From contig JADGEJ010000004.1 in NCBI GenBank assembly GCA_016744435.1, positions 52,638 to 116,637 of the forward strand: a stretch of 64,000 nucleotides of DNA, read 5' to 3'. Below the pieces are notes generated by a model that saw only the letters and a list, made by a program, of their open reading frames with translations, had not been told where the DNA came from and ran no database searches. Made by a program: the position numbers and the translations under genes. This document shows, one piece after another, positions 53,750 to 62,769 of this stretch. The stretch is from Lentibacter sp. Its GTDB lineage: Bacteria > Pseudomonadota > Alphaproteobacteria > Rhodobacterales > Rhodobacteraceae. Every line of letters begins with the position of its first letter. Position 1 is the first letter of the stretch.

Positions 53750-54490
53750 ATGTTTCCTTTTCGTGATCACAACCCGTCCGGGCGCACGCCCTTTGTCACC
53801 TACACGCTCATCGGGCTGAACATTCTGGTGTTCATCTCCTACATGGGCCTGCTCGGTGACAGTCGCGCTCTGAATGCCTTCTTCTTTGACTGGGCGCTTA
53901 TTCCTGCACAATTGAGCCATGGCACCGGCTATGGCGGCTTGTTTACGTCGATGTTCTTGCACGGCGGCTTTATGCACCTTGCAGGCAACATGCTTTTCCT
54001 GTGGATATTCGGCGACAATATGGAAGACGAAATGGGCCATGGCGGCTTCCTTTTGTTCTACCTCGCCTGCGGCCTGCTCGCAGGGCTCACGCATGTCATG
54101 TTTGCTCCGATGTCGACCGTCCCAACTGTCGGCGCGTCAGGCGCTATCGCAGGTGTCATGGGCGGATACCTGCTTCTCTTCCCACGGGCAAAAGTCGATA
54201 TCCTTCTGATATTCATCATCTTTTTCAAAGTCTTCACCCTGCCCGCCTATATCATGTTGGCGATCTGGTTTGGCTTGCAATTCTTCGGCGGCCTCGCGGC
54301 CGACCCTGAAACAGGCGGCGTTGCTTATTGGGCGCATGCCGGCGGCTTTGTCGCCGGGATCATCCTGACTTACCCGGTGTTCAAGCGCCTCGGCGGGCAA
54401 CGCTTTTGGCACGAGAACAGCTTTCACCCACCCCACCCCGAGGCGGTCTACGACCCCTCGCGCATTCCCTCGATCAAGAGGCGAAAATGA
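53750..54490 (+). CDS. Rhomboid-family intramembrane serine protease
   Basis: A 246-residue membrane protein with six or so helices. The catalytic Ser is in PTVGASGAIAGVMG and the His in YWAHAGGFVAGI, with HGGFMHLAGNMLFLWIFG as the conserved loop-1 region. It cleaves transmembrane substrates within the bilayer. Its stop overlaps the next ATG (AATGA). Confidence 0.92.
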   Translation: MFPFRDHNPSGRTPFVTYTLIGLNILVFISYMGLLGDSRALNAFFFDWALIPAQLSHGTGYGGLFTSMFLHGGFMHLAGNMLFLWIFGDNMEDEMGHGGFLLFYLACGLLAGLTHVMFAPMSTVPTVGASGAIAGVMGGYLLLFPRAKVDILLIFIIFFKVFTLPAYIMLAIWFGLQFFGGLAADPETGGVAYWAHAGGFVAGIILTYPVFKRLGGQRFWHENSFHPPHPEAVYDPSRIPSIKRRK

Positions 54491-54858
54491 CAACACCTAT
54501 CAAAGCCACATGCCATTGCGGCGCCGTTGAGCTAGAGGTCATGCTGTCTAACGGGTTAAACAGCGCGCGGCGGTGTGATTGCTCGTTCTGCCGCCGACGC
54601 GGGGCTGTTGCCGTGAGCGCGCCACTCGATGGCATCCGCATTGTAAAGGGAGAGGACAACCTCACGCTCTACACATGGGGCACGGGCACGGCGAAGCACT
54701 ATTTCTGCAAGACTTGTGGCAACTACACGCACCACCAACGCCGCTCAAACCCGAACGAATATGGCGTCAACATGGGCGCGCTTGAAGGCGTTAACCCCGC
54801 CGAGCACGAGCCGATTGTCTGGGCCGACGGCGTGAACCACCCGTCAGACCGCAAATAG
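54487..54858 (+). CDS. GFA-family zinc protein
   Basis: A 123-residue GFA (glutathione-dependent formaldehyde-activating-like) protein. The metal cysteines are in TCHCGAVELEV, RRCDCSFCRRRGAVAVSA and YFCKTCGNYTHH. The ATG at 54487 overlaps the rhomboid stop and shortens the ORF-track call. The function of most GFA-domain proteins is unproven. Confidence 0.88.
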   Translation: MTTPIKATCHCGAVELEVMLSNGLNSARRCDCSFCRRRGAVAVSAPLDGIRIVKGEDNLTLYTWGTGTAKHYFCKTCGNYTHHQRRSNPNEYGVNMGALEGVNPAEHEPIVWADGVNHPSDRK

Positions 54859-54860
54859 GT

Positions 54861-55652
54861 TTAGACGTTGCGAATGAGCTTAGCGAAAGGCTCGAACATA
54901 CCCTCGTTAGAGGCGATCACCTGACCGCTCTCAAGTATCTGCTCTTCTGGGTCCATTGCTTCAACAAAGCCGCCTGCTTCGCGAACGATAAGGATACCTG
55001 CCGCCAAATCCCAAGCCTGCAGGCCGCGCTCCCAGTAGCCGTCAAAACGGCCTCCAGCCACATAGGCCATGTCAAGAGAGGCAGCGCCCCATTGCCGAAC
55101 TCCGGCAACACCGGGCAATACGCGCGCCAAGTCTTTCATCGTTGCTGGCAAGTCGCCTCGACCAGAAAATGGCAGGCCCGTTGCGAACACACATTCGCCC
55201 ATACGGCGGCGGCCTGACACGCGCAGGCGGCGCGAGTTATCCTGCCAAGCGCCTTCGCCTTTTTCGGAGTAAAACATCTCGTCTTTGACAGGGTCATAGA
55301 TAACCGCAGACACAACGCTGCCTTTGTGCTCAAGCGCGATAGACACGGCCCAATGCGGCATGCCGTGCAGGAAGTTCGTAGTGCCATCCAGCGGATCAAC
55401 GATCCAGCGGCGAGTCGGATCAGCGCCGTCTTCGGCACCGGCCTCTTCCGCGAGCCAGCCATATGTCGGGCGCGCGCCCATCAGTTCTTCTTTGATGATC
55501 TCTTCAGCGCGAATATCGGCTTTGCTGACAAAATCGCCCGCGCCTTTGATCGAAACCTGAAGGTTTTCGACCTCTTGGAAGTCTTTGATCAGGCTACGCC
55601 CCGCTTTGCGCGCGGCTTTGATCATCACGTTAAGATTCGCACTGCCCTGCAT
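54861..55652 (-). CDS. suhB: Inositol monophosphatase family protein
   Basis: A 263-residue Mg-dependent phosphatase with LAEEAGAEDG, the metal motif WIVDPLDGTTNFLHGMPHWA, and GVRQWGAASLDMAYVAGGRF. It acts on inositol-1-phosphate or related sugars; SuhB in E. coli also aids rRNA transcription. It is convergent with the GFA gene and likely monocistronic. Confidence 0.92.
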   Translation of the reverse strand: MQGSANLNVMIKAARKAGRSLIKDFQEVENLQVSIKGAGDFVSKADIRAEEIIKEELMGARPTYGWLAEEAGAEDGADPTRRWIVDPLDGTTNFLHGMPHWAVSIALEHKGSVVSAVIYDPVKDEMFYSEKGEGAWQDNSRRLRVSGRRRMGECVFATGLPFSGRGDLPATMKDLARVLPGVAGVRQWGAASLDMAYVAGGRFDGYWERGLQAWDLAAGILIVREAGGFVEAMDPEEQILESGQVIASNEGMFEPFAKLIRNV

Positions 55653-55732
55653 GACCGAGACTCCAAAGGTAATTCAAAGCGCGGCTATACGCCTAAGGGG
55701 CGCACCATGCAAGGCTCTTTGGCCTTTGTGCG

Positions 55733-56365
55733 TCACCTGCTCTGCGCCGTGGCTGCCAAACCCAAACCACTGGCGACAAACAAACCACCGGTTGTTTTGT
55801 AGAGCCGGCGCATGAAGGCCTTAGAGAGCTCCATGCCGCGCACCCACGCACCAAGCAGCCCGTAAAACGCGGCGACTGAAAACGCCGAGACGCCGACCAG
55901 CACAACCATCGTCACCAGCTGCCCCGTGCTATTGCCCGCGGGCGACAAAAACTGCGGGAACAGCGCTGTGAAAAACGCGATTGCCTTCGGGTTACTGGCC
56001 GCCACCATAAAGCCCCCCGACATAAGCCGCCAACTGCTGGGGGTTTTCTCGCGTGCATCGGCGTCAAGCGAAACGCGCTGCGCCGCCGAGCGCCACATCT
56101 GATAGCCAACAAAGATAAGGTAAAGCGCGCCCGCGTATTTGATCGCCAGAAACAGGCTGGCAGAACTGGTGACAACCAGCCCAAGGCCAGCCGAAGCCGC
56201 CGTGGCCTGCGCCAGCGACGCGCCCATATTGCCCGTCGCGGTCAGCATCGCGCGCGCGGCACCAAAGCTCGCTCCATGCGCAAAAGCGATAAAGGTGCTC
56301 GGCCCGGGAATAAGCGAAACGCCGACAACAGTGGCCACGAAAACGATCCAGTAGTGCAAATCCAT
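55733..56365 (-). CDS. LysE-family amino acid exporter
   Basis: A 210-residue, six-helix LysE/RhtB-type exporter (MDLHYWIVFVATVVGVSLIP, GPSTFIAFAHGASFGAARAM, AASNPKAIAFFTALFPQF). The ATG at 56365 is preferred over the ORF-track start because it gives the family N-terminus. It probably exports an amino acid or homoserine lactone-like compound. Confidence 0.9.
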   Translation of the reverse strand: MDLHYWIVFVATVVGVSLIPGPSTFIAFAHGASFGAARAMLTATGNMGASLAQATAASAGLGLVVTSSASLFLAIKYAGALYLIFVGYQMWRSAAQRVSLDADAREKTPSSWRLMSGGFMVAASNPKAIAFFTALFPQFLSPAGNSTGQLVTMVVLVGVSAFSVAAFYGLLGAWVRGMELSKAFMRRLYKTTGGLFVASGLGLAATAQSR

Positions 56366-56420
56366 CAGCTCAGCGCCCCTTTTGTTCAGGCTCCACCTTG
56401 CCCTCGCCTGCTGCGCTGCG

Positions 56421-57326
56421 TCAACCGCGCTGCATCCGCACGGGGATTTCGCGGCCAAGCTTCATGAAATGCGCCATATAGGGCAGGCTTGCCTCCTCAT
56501 CGCGCAGGGCGACGTAGAGCCGTTTGGTGACGCCACCTTCGGTGATCGGGCGGGTGATGTAATCAGCCGAGGTTTTAAGCTCGCGCACGACCCAGTCGGG
56601 CAACACAGAAACACCACGGCCCGAGGCAACAAGCATCAGGATCACGGCGGTGAGTTCGACCTGCCGCACGGCCTTGGGCTCAACCCCTGCGGGGCTCAAA
56701 AGCTCCGAGAAGATATCAAGCCGCCCGCGCTCCATCGGGTAGGTAATCAGCGTCTCATCGGCAAAATCACTGGCTTCAATAAAGGCCTTCTGGGCCAGCC
56801 TGTGCTTGGCAGAGGCCACAAACACTGGCTCGTAGTCAAACAGCGGCAAAAACGTGATGCCGGGCAGTTCTTCCGGATCAGAGGAGATCACAACATCAAC
56901 CTCTTCGCGCATAAGCGCTGGCAAGGCATCAAACGCAAGCCGGGCGCGAATGTCGACATCAACCTCTGGCCATGGCTTGCGGAACTGCTCAAGCACAGGA
57001 AACAACCACTCAAAACAAGCGTGACACTCAATGGCGATATGCAACCGCCCGGCACTGCCTTCGCGCACGCCTTCAAACTCTGCCTCAAGCGCCAGCATCT
57101 CGGGCAGCACTTTTTCCGCAACTCGCAAGATACGGTGGCCTGCGGGCGAAAGTTTCATCGGCTTGGTGCGCCGCACAAACAACTCAACTCCGGCTTGGTC
57201 TTCGATGCCCTTAATCTGATGGCTCAACGCAGATTGCGTGATGTTCAACCGCTCAGCCGCGCGTGCCAATCCACCTTCCTGAAAGATCGCCTGAATGGTG
57301 CGCAGATGCCTGAGTTCGATATGCAT
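56421..57326 (-). CDS. metR: LysR-type methionine regulator MetR
   Basis: A 301-residue LysR regulator starting at ATG 57326 (MHIELRHLRTIQAIFQEGGL). The HTH is followed by an effector domain closely matching E. coli MetR in order (IAIECHACFEWLFPVLEQF, TYPMERGRLDIFSELLSPAG, VLPDWVVREL). It is divergent from metF with two TGAA-N5-TTCA-like boxes between them. MetR activates methionine genes with homocysteine. Confidence 0.9.
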   Translation of the reverse strand: MHIELRHLRTIQAIFQEGGLARAAERLNITQSALSHQIKGIEDQAGVELFVRRTKPMKLSPAGHRILRVAEKVLPEMLALEAEFEGVREGSAGRLHIAIECHACFEWLFPVLEQFRKPWPEVDVDIRARLAFDALPALMREEVDVVISSDPEELPGITFLPLFDYEPVFVASAKHRLAQKAFIEASDFADETLITYPMERGRLDIFSELLSPAGVEPKAVRQVELTAVILMLVASGRGVSVLPDWVVRELKTSADYITRPITEGGVTKRLYVALRDEEASLPYMAHFMKLGREIPVRMQRG

Positions 57327-57329
57327 TTG

Positions 57330-57373
57330 TGAATGATCCTCATAATCAGAATGAGTTTTATGAATTTGCTTCA
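57330..57373. promoter_or_regulatory. MetR-binding boxes between metR and metF
   Basis: TGAATTTGCTTCA (57361-57373) is a perfect match to the MetR consensus TGAANNNNNTTCA. TGAATGATCCTCA (57330-57342) matches with one mismatch, close to the metR start. Both fit control of the divergent metR and metF genes. Confidence 0.72.
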
Positions 57374-57422
57374 TATGCAGCAATGCGGCACTAAACGTCA
57401 ACCCAGTAGGAAAGCCTCTAGT

Positions 57423-58286
57423 ATGACACCCGAAGTCTCGTTCGAATTCTTCCCACCACAAAGTATTGAAGCCGCGTTCAAGTTGCACGAGACTGTACAG
57501 TCGCTTGCGCCACTGGGGCCACGGTTTGTCTCGGTAACCTATGGCGCAGGCGGCACGACACGGGCGCTGACGCGCGACGCGGCCCATGCGCTGCACAAAA
57601 CTGCAGGGCTACGTGTTGCTGCACACCTGACTTGCGTTGATGCGACCCGTGAAGAAACCCTGTCCATTGCCCGTGACTACCGAGATGCTGGCCTCAAAGA
57701 CATCGTGGCGCTGCGCGGCGACGCCCCAAAAGGAGCCGATAAGTTCACTCCACACGCTGAAGGCTTTGCCAGCTCGCTTGAACTGATAACTGCGCTCAAA
57801 AACGAGGGCGACTTTACAATCCGCGTTGGCGCATACCCCGAACAGCATCCTGATGCTGCGAATGCGCAGGCTGATATCGACTTTCTCAAAGCCAAGTTTG
57901 ACGCGGGCGCTGACGAGGCGATCACGCAGTTCTTCTTTGATCCAGAAACCTTCCTGCGCTTTCGTGACGCCTGCGCAAAAGCTGGCATCGACGGGATGAT
58001 CACCCCGGGCATCTTGCCTGTCGAGAACTGGGCCAGCACCAGCCGCTTCGCAGCGCGCTGTGGTGCAAGTATTCCCACGGAGCTTGCGATCGCATTTGAC
58101 AATGCCAAACGCGACGGCCGCGAAGACCTGATGGCGCTCGCGCATGCGACAGAGCTCTGCGACAGTTTACAAGAAGAAGGCGTTGAGCGCTTTCACTTCT
58201 ACACGCTCAACAAGCCCACTTTGACGCGCGATGTCTGCCTCGCACTTGGCCTCTCGCCGTCTGCGCAGCTGAAAGACGTCGCGTAA
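57423..58286 (+). CDS. metF: Methylenetetrahydrofolate reductase
   Basis: A 287-residue FAD-dependent MTHFR starting at ATG 57423 (MTPEVSFEFFPPQSIEAAF). It contains FVSVTYGAGGTTRALT, HLTCVDATREETLS, DIVALRGDAPKGA and FDAGADEAITQFFFDPE, and reduces methylene-THF to methyl-THF for methionine synthesis. The ORF-track extension upstream contains the MetR boxes and is not coding. Confidence 0.95.
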   Translation: MTPEVSFEFFPPQSIEAAFKLHETVQSLAPLGPRFVSVTYGAGGTTRALTRDAAHALHKTAGLRVAAHLTCVDATREETLSIARDYRDAGLKDIVALRGDAPKGADKFTPHAEGFASSLELITALKNEGDFTIRVGAYPEQHPDAANAQADIDFLKAKFDAGADEAITQFFFDPETFLRFRDACAKAGIDGMITPGILPVENWASTSRFAARCGASIPTELAIAFDNAKRDGREDLMALAHATELCDSLQEEGVERFHFYTLNKPTLTRDVCLALGLSPSAQLKDVA

Positions 58287-58344
58287 CGGGTTGCACGAGT
58301 GGCGCGCCCTTCGTAGCGTTTAAAAAATCGCGCAAGGACACGCC

Positions 58345-58836
58345 ATGACCCAAGACCGCCGCATCGCTCAGACACCCGATGAACTGCCAACGCTGGCCCA
58401 GACGCTTGATTGCTCTGGCCTTGAGTTCATGCAACGCATCAAAGACGGCACTTTCGCGGGCCCACCCATTGGTGCAACGCTCGGTTTTTGGCCCACTGTT
58501 GTTGAGGACGGGCGTGTCGTATTTACCGGACAGCCCGAGTTCAAAACAACCAACCCGCTCGGCACGGTGCACGGAGGCTGGTATGGCGCGGTGTTAGACA
58601 GCTGCATGGCCTGTGCCGTGATGACAAAAGTGCCGAAAGGCTCTGTCTATACGACGCTTGAATACAAAGTGAACATCCTGCGACCTATTCCGATTGGCAT
58701 GGAAGTAGAGGCGATCGGCGTGGCGCAACACGCGGGGCGATCAACGGGGATTGCCAATGGCGAGATCAGAGGTGCGGAAGATGGCAAACTCTATGCCACG
58801 GGCTCGACAACCTGCATAATCATGAAAATGAAATAG
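58345..58836 (+). CDS. PaaI-family hotdog-fold thioesterase
   Basis: A 163-residue hotdog-fold protein with HGGWYGAVLDSCMACAVMTK, the catalytic PaaI-type HGG segment, and LEYKVNILRPIPIG. It hydrolyses an acyl- or aryl-CoA. It follows metF by 58 bp and may be co-transcribed, though the link to folate is not obvious. Confidence 0.87.
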   Translation: MTQDRRIAQTPDELPTLAQTLDCSGLEFMQRIKDGTFAGPPIGATLGFWPTVVEDGRVVFTGQPEFKTTNPLGTVHGGWYGAVLDSCMACAVMTKVPKGSVYTTLEYKVNILRPIPIGMEVEAIGVAQHAGRSTGIANGEIRGAEDGKLYATGSTTCIIMKMK

Positions 58837-58844
58837 GGATTGCG

Positions 58845-59000
58845 CCGCAGCTTCGCTGCGTCGCGGTGCTGGGGGCTTCGCCCCCAGATGCTGCCTGAAC
58901 TGGGGGCCAGCTCCCAGACCCAACCTAAGCTGGGGGCCAGCCCCCAAGTCACAAAACGAGTTTTGTGACCTCCCCCGGGATACTTCTGGAAAGAAAAAGC
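58845..59000. repeat. Hairpin-rich intergenic repeat block
   Basis: Successive stems GCAGCTTCGCTGC, CTGGGGGCTTCGCCCCCAG, CTGGGGGCCAGCTCCCAG, CTGGGGGCCAGCCCCC and GTCACAAAACGAGTTTTGTGAC are followed by CCCCCGGGATACTTCTGGAAAGAAAAAG. The tail matches the repeat at 23655. This is the convergent space between the thioesterase and beta-lactamase-like genes and probably ends transcription on both strands. Confidence 0.7.
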
Positions 59001-59004
59001 AGGC

Positions 59005-60186
59005 CTAATCTGTTAGAGCGCCATGAATAAGCGCCTTTAGCTCAGCGCGATTGGGGTAGCTTGACGAAGGGATGAGCTGGGTAAAGAACACCACGCTGAG
59101 GTCTTCGACGGGGTCTGTCCAGAAATATGTGCTGGCCATACCTCCCCAACCGAAATCCCCTATCGAGCCCGGCACATGAACGCGGCCCGGATCAAGCACA
59201 GTGGCGCCGCCGATGCCAAAGCCCATGCCTGTCATCGGCATTTCGGCGAAGCTTTCAGCCCCCATGGAGGCAATGTCACCGGCCAAGTGATTGCCGCGCA
59301 TGAAGCGCACTGTGCGCTGGCTGAGCAGCCGGATGCCCTCAAGCGCGCCGCCTTGGCGAAACATCTCGCCAAAGCGCATGTAGTCGTCCAGCGTGCTCAC
59401 AAGCCCGCCGCCACCCGCATAGAGCGAGACTTTTCCAGCGCGATAGCGGCTGGTTTCGGCCGTTTCGAAAACCGCCAGAGCATCATCCGCGCGCTTCTCA
59501 TAGCAGTCCGCGAAGCGAGGGAGTTTGCTGTCGGGCACATCAAAGCCAGTGTCGGACATGCCGAGCGGCTCAAATATCTCTTCGTGCATCACCGCATCAA
59601 GCGATTTGCCAGTGATCACTTCTATCACCCGGCCTATAACGTCGATACCGACGGAGTACTCCCAGCGCGTTCCCGGCTGAAAACACAAAGGCAAGCGTGC
59701 CAACTCGGCGCACCAAGCCTCAAGCGAGACCGCGTTCAAGCCTAGCTCGGAGAAAACCGTGGCATAGGCCTGCGGCACCAGCCCCTCGTTAAACGAGTAA
59801 GTCATGCCGCCGGTGTGAGTGAGCAACTCATGCAGCGTCGGGCTGCGCGCGGGATCACTTTCCCCAACGTCTGTCGCGCCAGCCCGCACCGCGCGCATGT
59901 CGGAGAACTCCGGCAAGTAGGCGCTGAGCGGCGCATCCAGCACCACTTCGCCACGCTCGACAAGCATCATCAGAACTGTCGAGGTAACAAGTTTGGTCAT
60001 CGAGTATATCCGCACAATCGTGTCGCGCGCATAGGGCAACGCGCGCTCAACAGAGGCCTCTCCATCGGCTGCGAAATAGGCCTGCTCGCCGTTCTGAAAA
60101 ACAAGCAAAGAGCTGCCTGTAAAGCGCCCGATGTTGCGGTTCTTGGCCATCCACTGTTCAATGCGTTTCAGTCGTGCAGCGTCCAT
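59005..60186 (-). CDS. Class C beta-lactamase-like serine hydrolase
   Basis: A 393-residue protein of the beta-lactamase/penicillin-binding EstB-like group. SMTK (nucleophile Ser and Lys) is at about residues 62-65 and YSV at about residue 176; FGWGGMASTYFW near the C-terminus replaces the KTG motif. No signal peptide is seen, so an esterase is more likely than a beta-lactamase. Confidence 0.87.
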   Translation of the reverse strand: MDAARLKRIEQWMAKNRNIGRFTGSSLLVFQNGEQAYFAADGEASVERALPYARDTIVRIYSMTKLVTSTVLMMLVERGEVVLDAPLSAYLPEFSDMRAVRAGATDVGESDPARSPTLHELLTHTGGMTYSFNEGLVPQAYATVFSELGLNAVSLEAWCAELARLPLCFQPGTRWEYSVGIDVIGRVIEVITGKSLDAVMHEEIFEPLGMSDTGFDVPDSKLPRFADCYEKRADDALAVFETAETSRYRAGKVSLYAGGGGLVSTLDDYMRFGEMFRQGGALEGIRLLSQRTVRFMRGNHLAGDIASMGAESFAEMPMTGMGFGIGGATVLDPGRVHVPGSIGDFGWGGMASTYFWTDPVEDLSVVFFTQLIPSSSYPNRAELKALIHGALTD

Positions 60187-60299
60187 ACTTGCCTCCTGTT
60201 CGGCTTTTCACAGCCTGACAAGACCCTGCGGCATTTGCAACGGTATTGCCTGTTCAAAAACCGACTATAGTAAGAAAACCCAGAAAAGAGAGAGAGCCC

Positions 60300-61211
60300 A
60301 TGCGACGCCTAACCATAGCCTTAGCCATCTGCTTGTTTGCTGCCTCAGCCACTGCTGAGACATTGGATGTTCAACCTGTTGCAAACGGCATCTGGGCGCT
60401 TGAAGGCCCCGCCGAGCAACGCAACGCCGGCAACCTTGGCAACAACGCAACTTTCGGGCTTATTGAAACGCCGAAAGGCGCTGTACTGGTTGACCCAGGC
60501 GGCACTTGGGAGGGCGCGAAGGCGCTGCACGCCGTTGTTAAGACGCTGACACAACAGCCCGTACGCTATGTTATCAACACGGGTGGCCAAGACCACCGCT
60601 GGCTTGGCAACGGCTACTGGCAGGCGCAAGGCGCGCAGGTAATCGCCTCGACTGCTGCGGTTGCTGACCAAGAAGCGCGTGGCTCGATGCAACTTACGAT
60701 GCTGTCAAACCTTGTCGGCGACGGGCTTGCAGGCACCGAACCTGCTTACGCGGATGTGACGTTTGAAAGCAGCTACACGCTTGAGCTTGGCGGCGTGACG
60801 TTTGAGCTGCGCCACCCCGCAAGCGCCCATACGCCCGGCGACAGTTTTGTTTGGTTGCCTGCGAGCAAAACTGTCTTCACAGGCGACATTGTCTATGTCG
60901 GGCGCGTGCTCGGGATCATGGCGTTTTCCAACAGCGCTGACTGGCTTGAAGCCTTCGCCGCTATCGAAGCGCTCAAGCCTGTTCACCTCGTGCCCGGCCA
61001 CGGCCCCTTGACCACGCTTGAAACGGCGCAGCGCGACACGCGTGACTATATCGCCAACCTGCGCGACAAGATCGGCGCACATATCGACGAAGGCGGTGAC
61101 ATCATCGGAGCCCCAAAAGTTGACCAGTCAGCTTTTGCATATCTCGCGCAGTTTGACAGCCTCGCGGGCCGTAACGCGCAGAGTGTCTTTGAACAGATGG
61201 AGTGGGAGTAG
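60300..61211 (+). CDS. Exported MBL-fold protein with altered zinc motif
   Basis: A 303-residue protein starting at ATG 60300, with signal peptide MRRLTIALAICLFAASATAE. The metallo-beta-lactamase fold is clear (NATFGLIETPKGAVLVDPGG, HTPGDSFVWLP, FTGDIVY, VPGHGPL). The usual HxHxDH is VINTGGQDHRWLGN, so the first two His are Gly and Gln while the DH remains. Zinc binding is therefore reduced or different; it may not hydrolyse in the usual way. Confidence 0.85.
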   Translation: MRRLTIALAICLFAASATAETLDVQPVANGIWALEGPAEQRNAGNLGNNATFGLIETPKGAVLVDPGGTWEGAKALHAVVKTLTQQPVRYVINTGGQDHRWLGNGYWQAQGAQVIASTAAVADQEARGSMQLTMLSNLVGDGLAGTEPAYADVTFESSYTLELGGVTFELRHPASAHTPGDSFVWLPASKTVFTGDIVYVGRVLGIMAFSNSADWLEAFAAIEALKPVHLVPGHGPLTTLETAQRDTRDYIANLRDKIGAHIDEGGDIIGAPKVDQSAFAYLAQFDSLAGRNAQSVFEQMEWE

Positions 61212-61417
61212 CCCGCTTTACGCCGATATATGGGGCTTAACGGCTAAGTTCTCCACAACTTATTGTGGTTATCCCCAAACAAACCTCTTTACAGGCTTTC
61301 TCCGCCCCGACTACCATATGTAGTAGGAAGGCGGCACTCTGCAGCCTTCTGTCGAGCAAGCCCCAAGCGTTAGTGGCACTACCAGCCACACGCGCTATAA
61401 CAAAAAGAGGTGGCGAA

Positions 61418-61918
61418 ATGGCATTGTCAGAGCAGTACCTGGACGAAGACGTTCACCCGATCGACATCGTTGAAACTCTCGCGTCACACCACGCTTGGGA
61501 CTTTGAGCGCATCGCCGATGACCAAATCGCTATGTCCGTCGAAGGCCAGTGGCGCACCTACTCGATCACCCTCGCATGGTCTGACTACGACGAGACTCTG
61601 CGGATGATCTGCACCTTTGAGATGGAGCCGCCAAAAGAGCGTCTGCCCGAGCTTTACGAAGCCCTCAACGCCACCAACGACCAGTGCTGGTCAGGTGCGT
61701 TTTCCTACTGGGAAGAGCAAAAGCTGATGGTCTACAAATATGGCCTCGTGCTGGCGGGCGGCAACATGGCCTCACCCGAGCAGATCGACACGATCATTGG
61801 CTCAGCAGTGCGCAACGCCGAGCGCTTCTATCCGGCGTTCCAGCTTGTTGTCTGGGGCAACCGCACGCCCAAGCAGGCGCTTGAAGTTGCCATTGCAGAG
61901 GCCTACGGGCGCGCGTAA
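61418..61918 (+). CDS. YbjN-domain protein
   Basis: A 166-residue YbjN/type III secretion chaperone-like protein starting at ATG 61418 (MALSEQYLDEDVHPIDIVET, AAAGAGGTGGCGAA upstream). It contains the family patterns FERIADDQIAMSVEGQWRTY, LYEALNATNDQCWSGAFSYW and VYKYGLVLAGG. It is 32 bp before proC in the same direction. The function is unknown. Confidence 0.87.
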   Translation: MALSEQYLDEDVHPIDIVETLASHHAWDFERIADDQIAMSVEGQWRTYSITLAWSDYDETLRMICTFEMEPPKERLPELYEALNATNDQCWSGAFSYWEEQKLMVYKYGLVLAGGNMASPEQIDTIIGSAVRNAERFYPAFQLVVWGNRTPKQALEVAIAEAYGRA

Positions 61919-61950
61919 CACTTGCCTCTCAGAACTATTGAGGGGCTCAA

Positions 61951-62769
61951 ATGTCATACGATACAATTTCCGCACATGGCCTTGTGCTTCTAGGCTGCGG
62001 TAAAATGGGCTCGGCCATGCTGGAAGGCTGGCTCAAGGGCGGCCTGCCCAGCGCCTCGGTCTATGTGATTGATCCCCACCCGTCAGACTGGCTGCAATCC
62101 ACGGGCGTGCAGATCAATTCCGAACTACCCACAAACCCCGCCATTGTCCTTATTGCCGTCAAGCCTCAGATGATGGGCGCGGCCCTGCCCACCCTGCAAG
62201 CCATGGGCAACGGCGAGACACTGTTTGTCTCGGTCGCTGCAGGCACAACGATCACGCACTTTGAAGAGGTGCTCGGCGCTCAAACGCCGATCATCCGCGC
62301 CATGCCCAACACGCCAGCCGCCGTCACGCAGGGCATCACCGCGATCATCGGCAACACGCAAACCACGCCTGCGCATCTCGACATGGCGGAGGGCCTGCTG
62401 CAAGCCGTCGGCGAAGTCGTGCGCCTCAGCGACGAGGCCCAGATCGACGCCGTCACGGGCGTCTCAGGCTCAGGCCCCGCCTATGTCTTCCACCTCATCG
62501 AAACGCTTGCGAAAGCGGGCGAAGCACAAGGCCTCCCTGCCGAGATGGCCATGCAACTCGCCAAGGCAACTGTCGCAGGCGCCGGCGCCTTGGCAAAGCA
62601 GGCCGAGGAGGCCCCAAGCCAGTTGCGCGTCAACGTGACAAGCCCCAACGGCACCACACAGGCGGGCCTAGACGTGCTGATGGATGAGAGCGCAGGCTTG
62701 CCCCCGCTCATCGCCAAAACAGTTGCCGCCGCGGCAGACCGTTCAAGGGAGCTTGCCCGTGGAGAATGA
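61951..62769 (+). CDS. proC: Pyrroline-5-carboxylate reductase
   Basis: A 272-residue NAD(P)H-dependent enzyme that makes proline. The Rossmann GCGKMGSAMLEGW is at the N-terminus, and VSGSGPAYVFHLIETLAKAG, with the C-terminal TSPNGTTQAGLDVL, is the family signature. It overlaps csaA by 11 bp. Confidence 0.95.
   Translation: MSYDTISAHGLVLLGCGKMGSAMLEGWLKGGLPSASVYVIDPHPSDWLQSTGVQINSELPTNPAIVLIAVKPQMMGAALPTLQAMGNGETLFVSVAAGTTITHFEEVLGAQTPIIRAMPNTPAAVTQGITAIIGNTQTTPAHLDMAEGLLQAVGEVVRLSDEAQIDAVTGVSGSGPAYVFHLIETLAKAGEAQGLPAEMAMQLAKATVAGAGALAKQAEEAPSQLRVNVTSPNGTTQAGLDVLMDESAGLPPLIAKTVAAAADRSRELARGE

Noticed and set aside
56382-57332. 316-residue plus-strand ORF over metR
   Set aside because: It is the antisense shadow of the clearly recognised metR gene.
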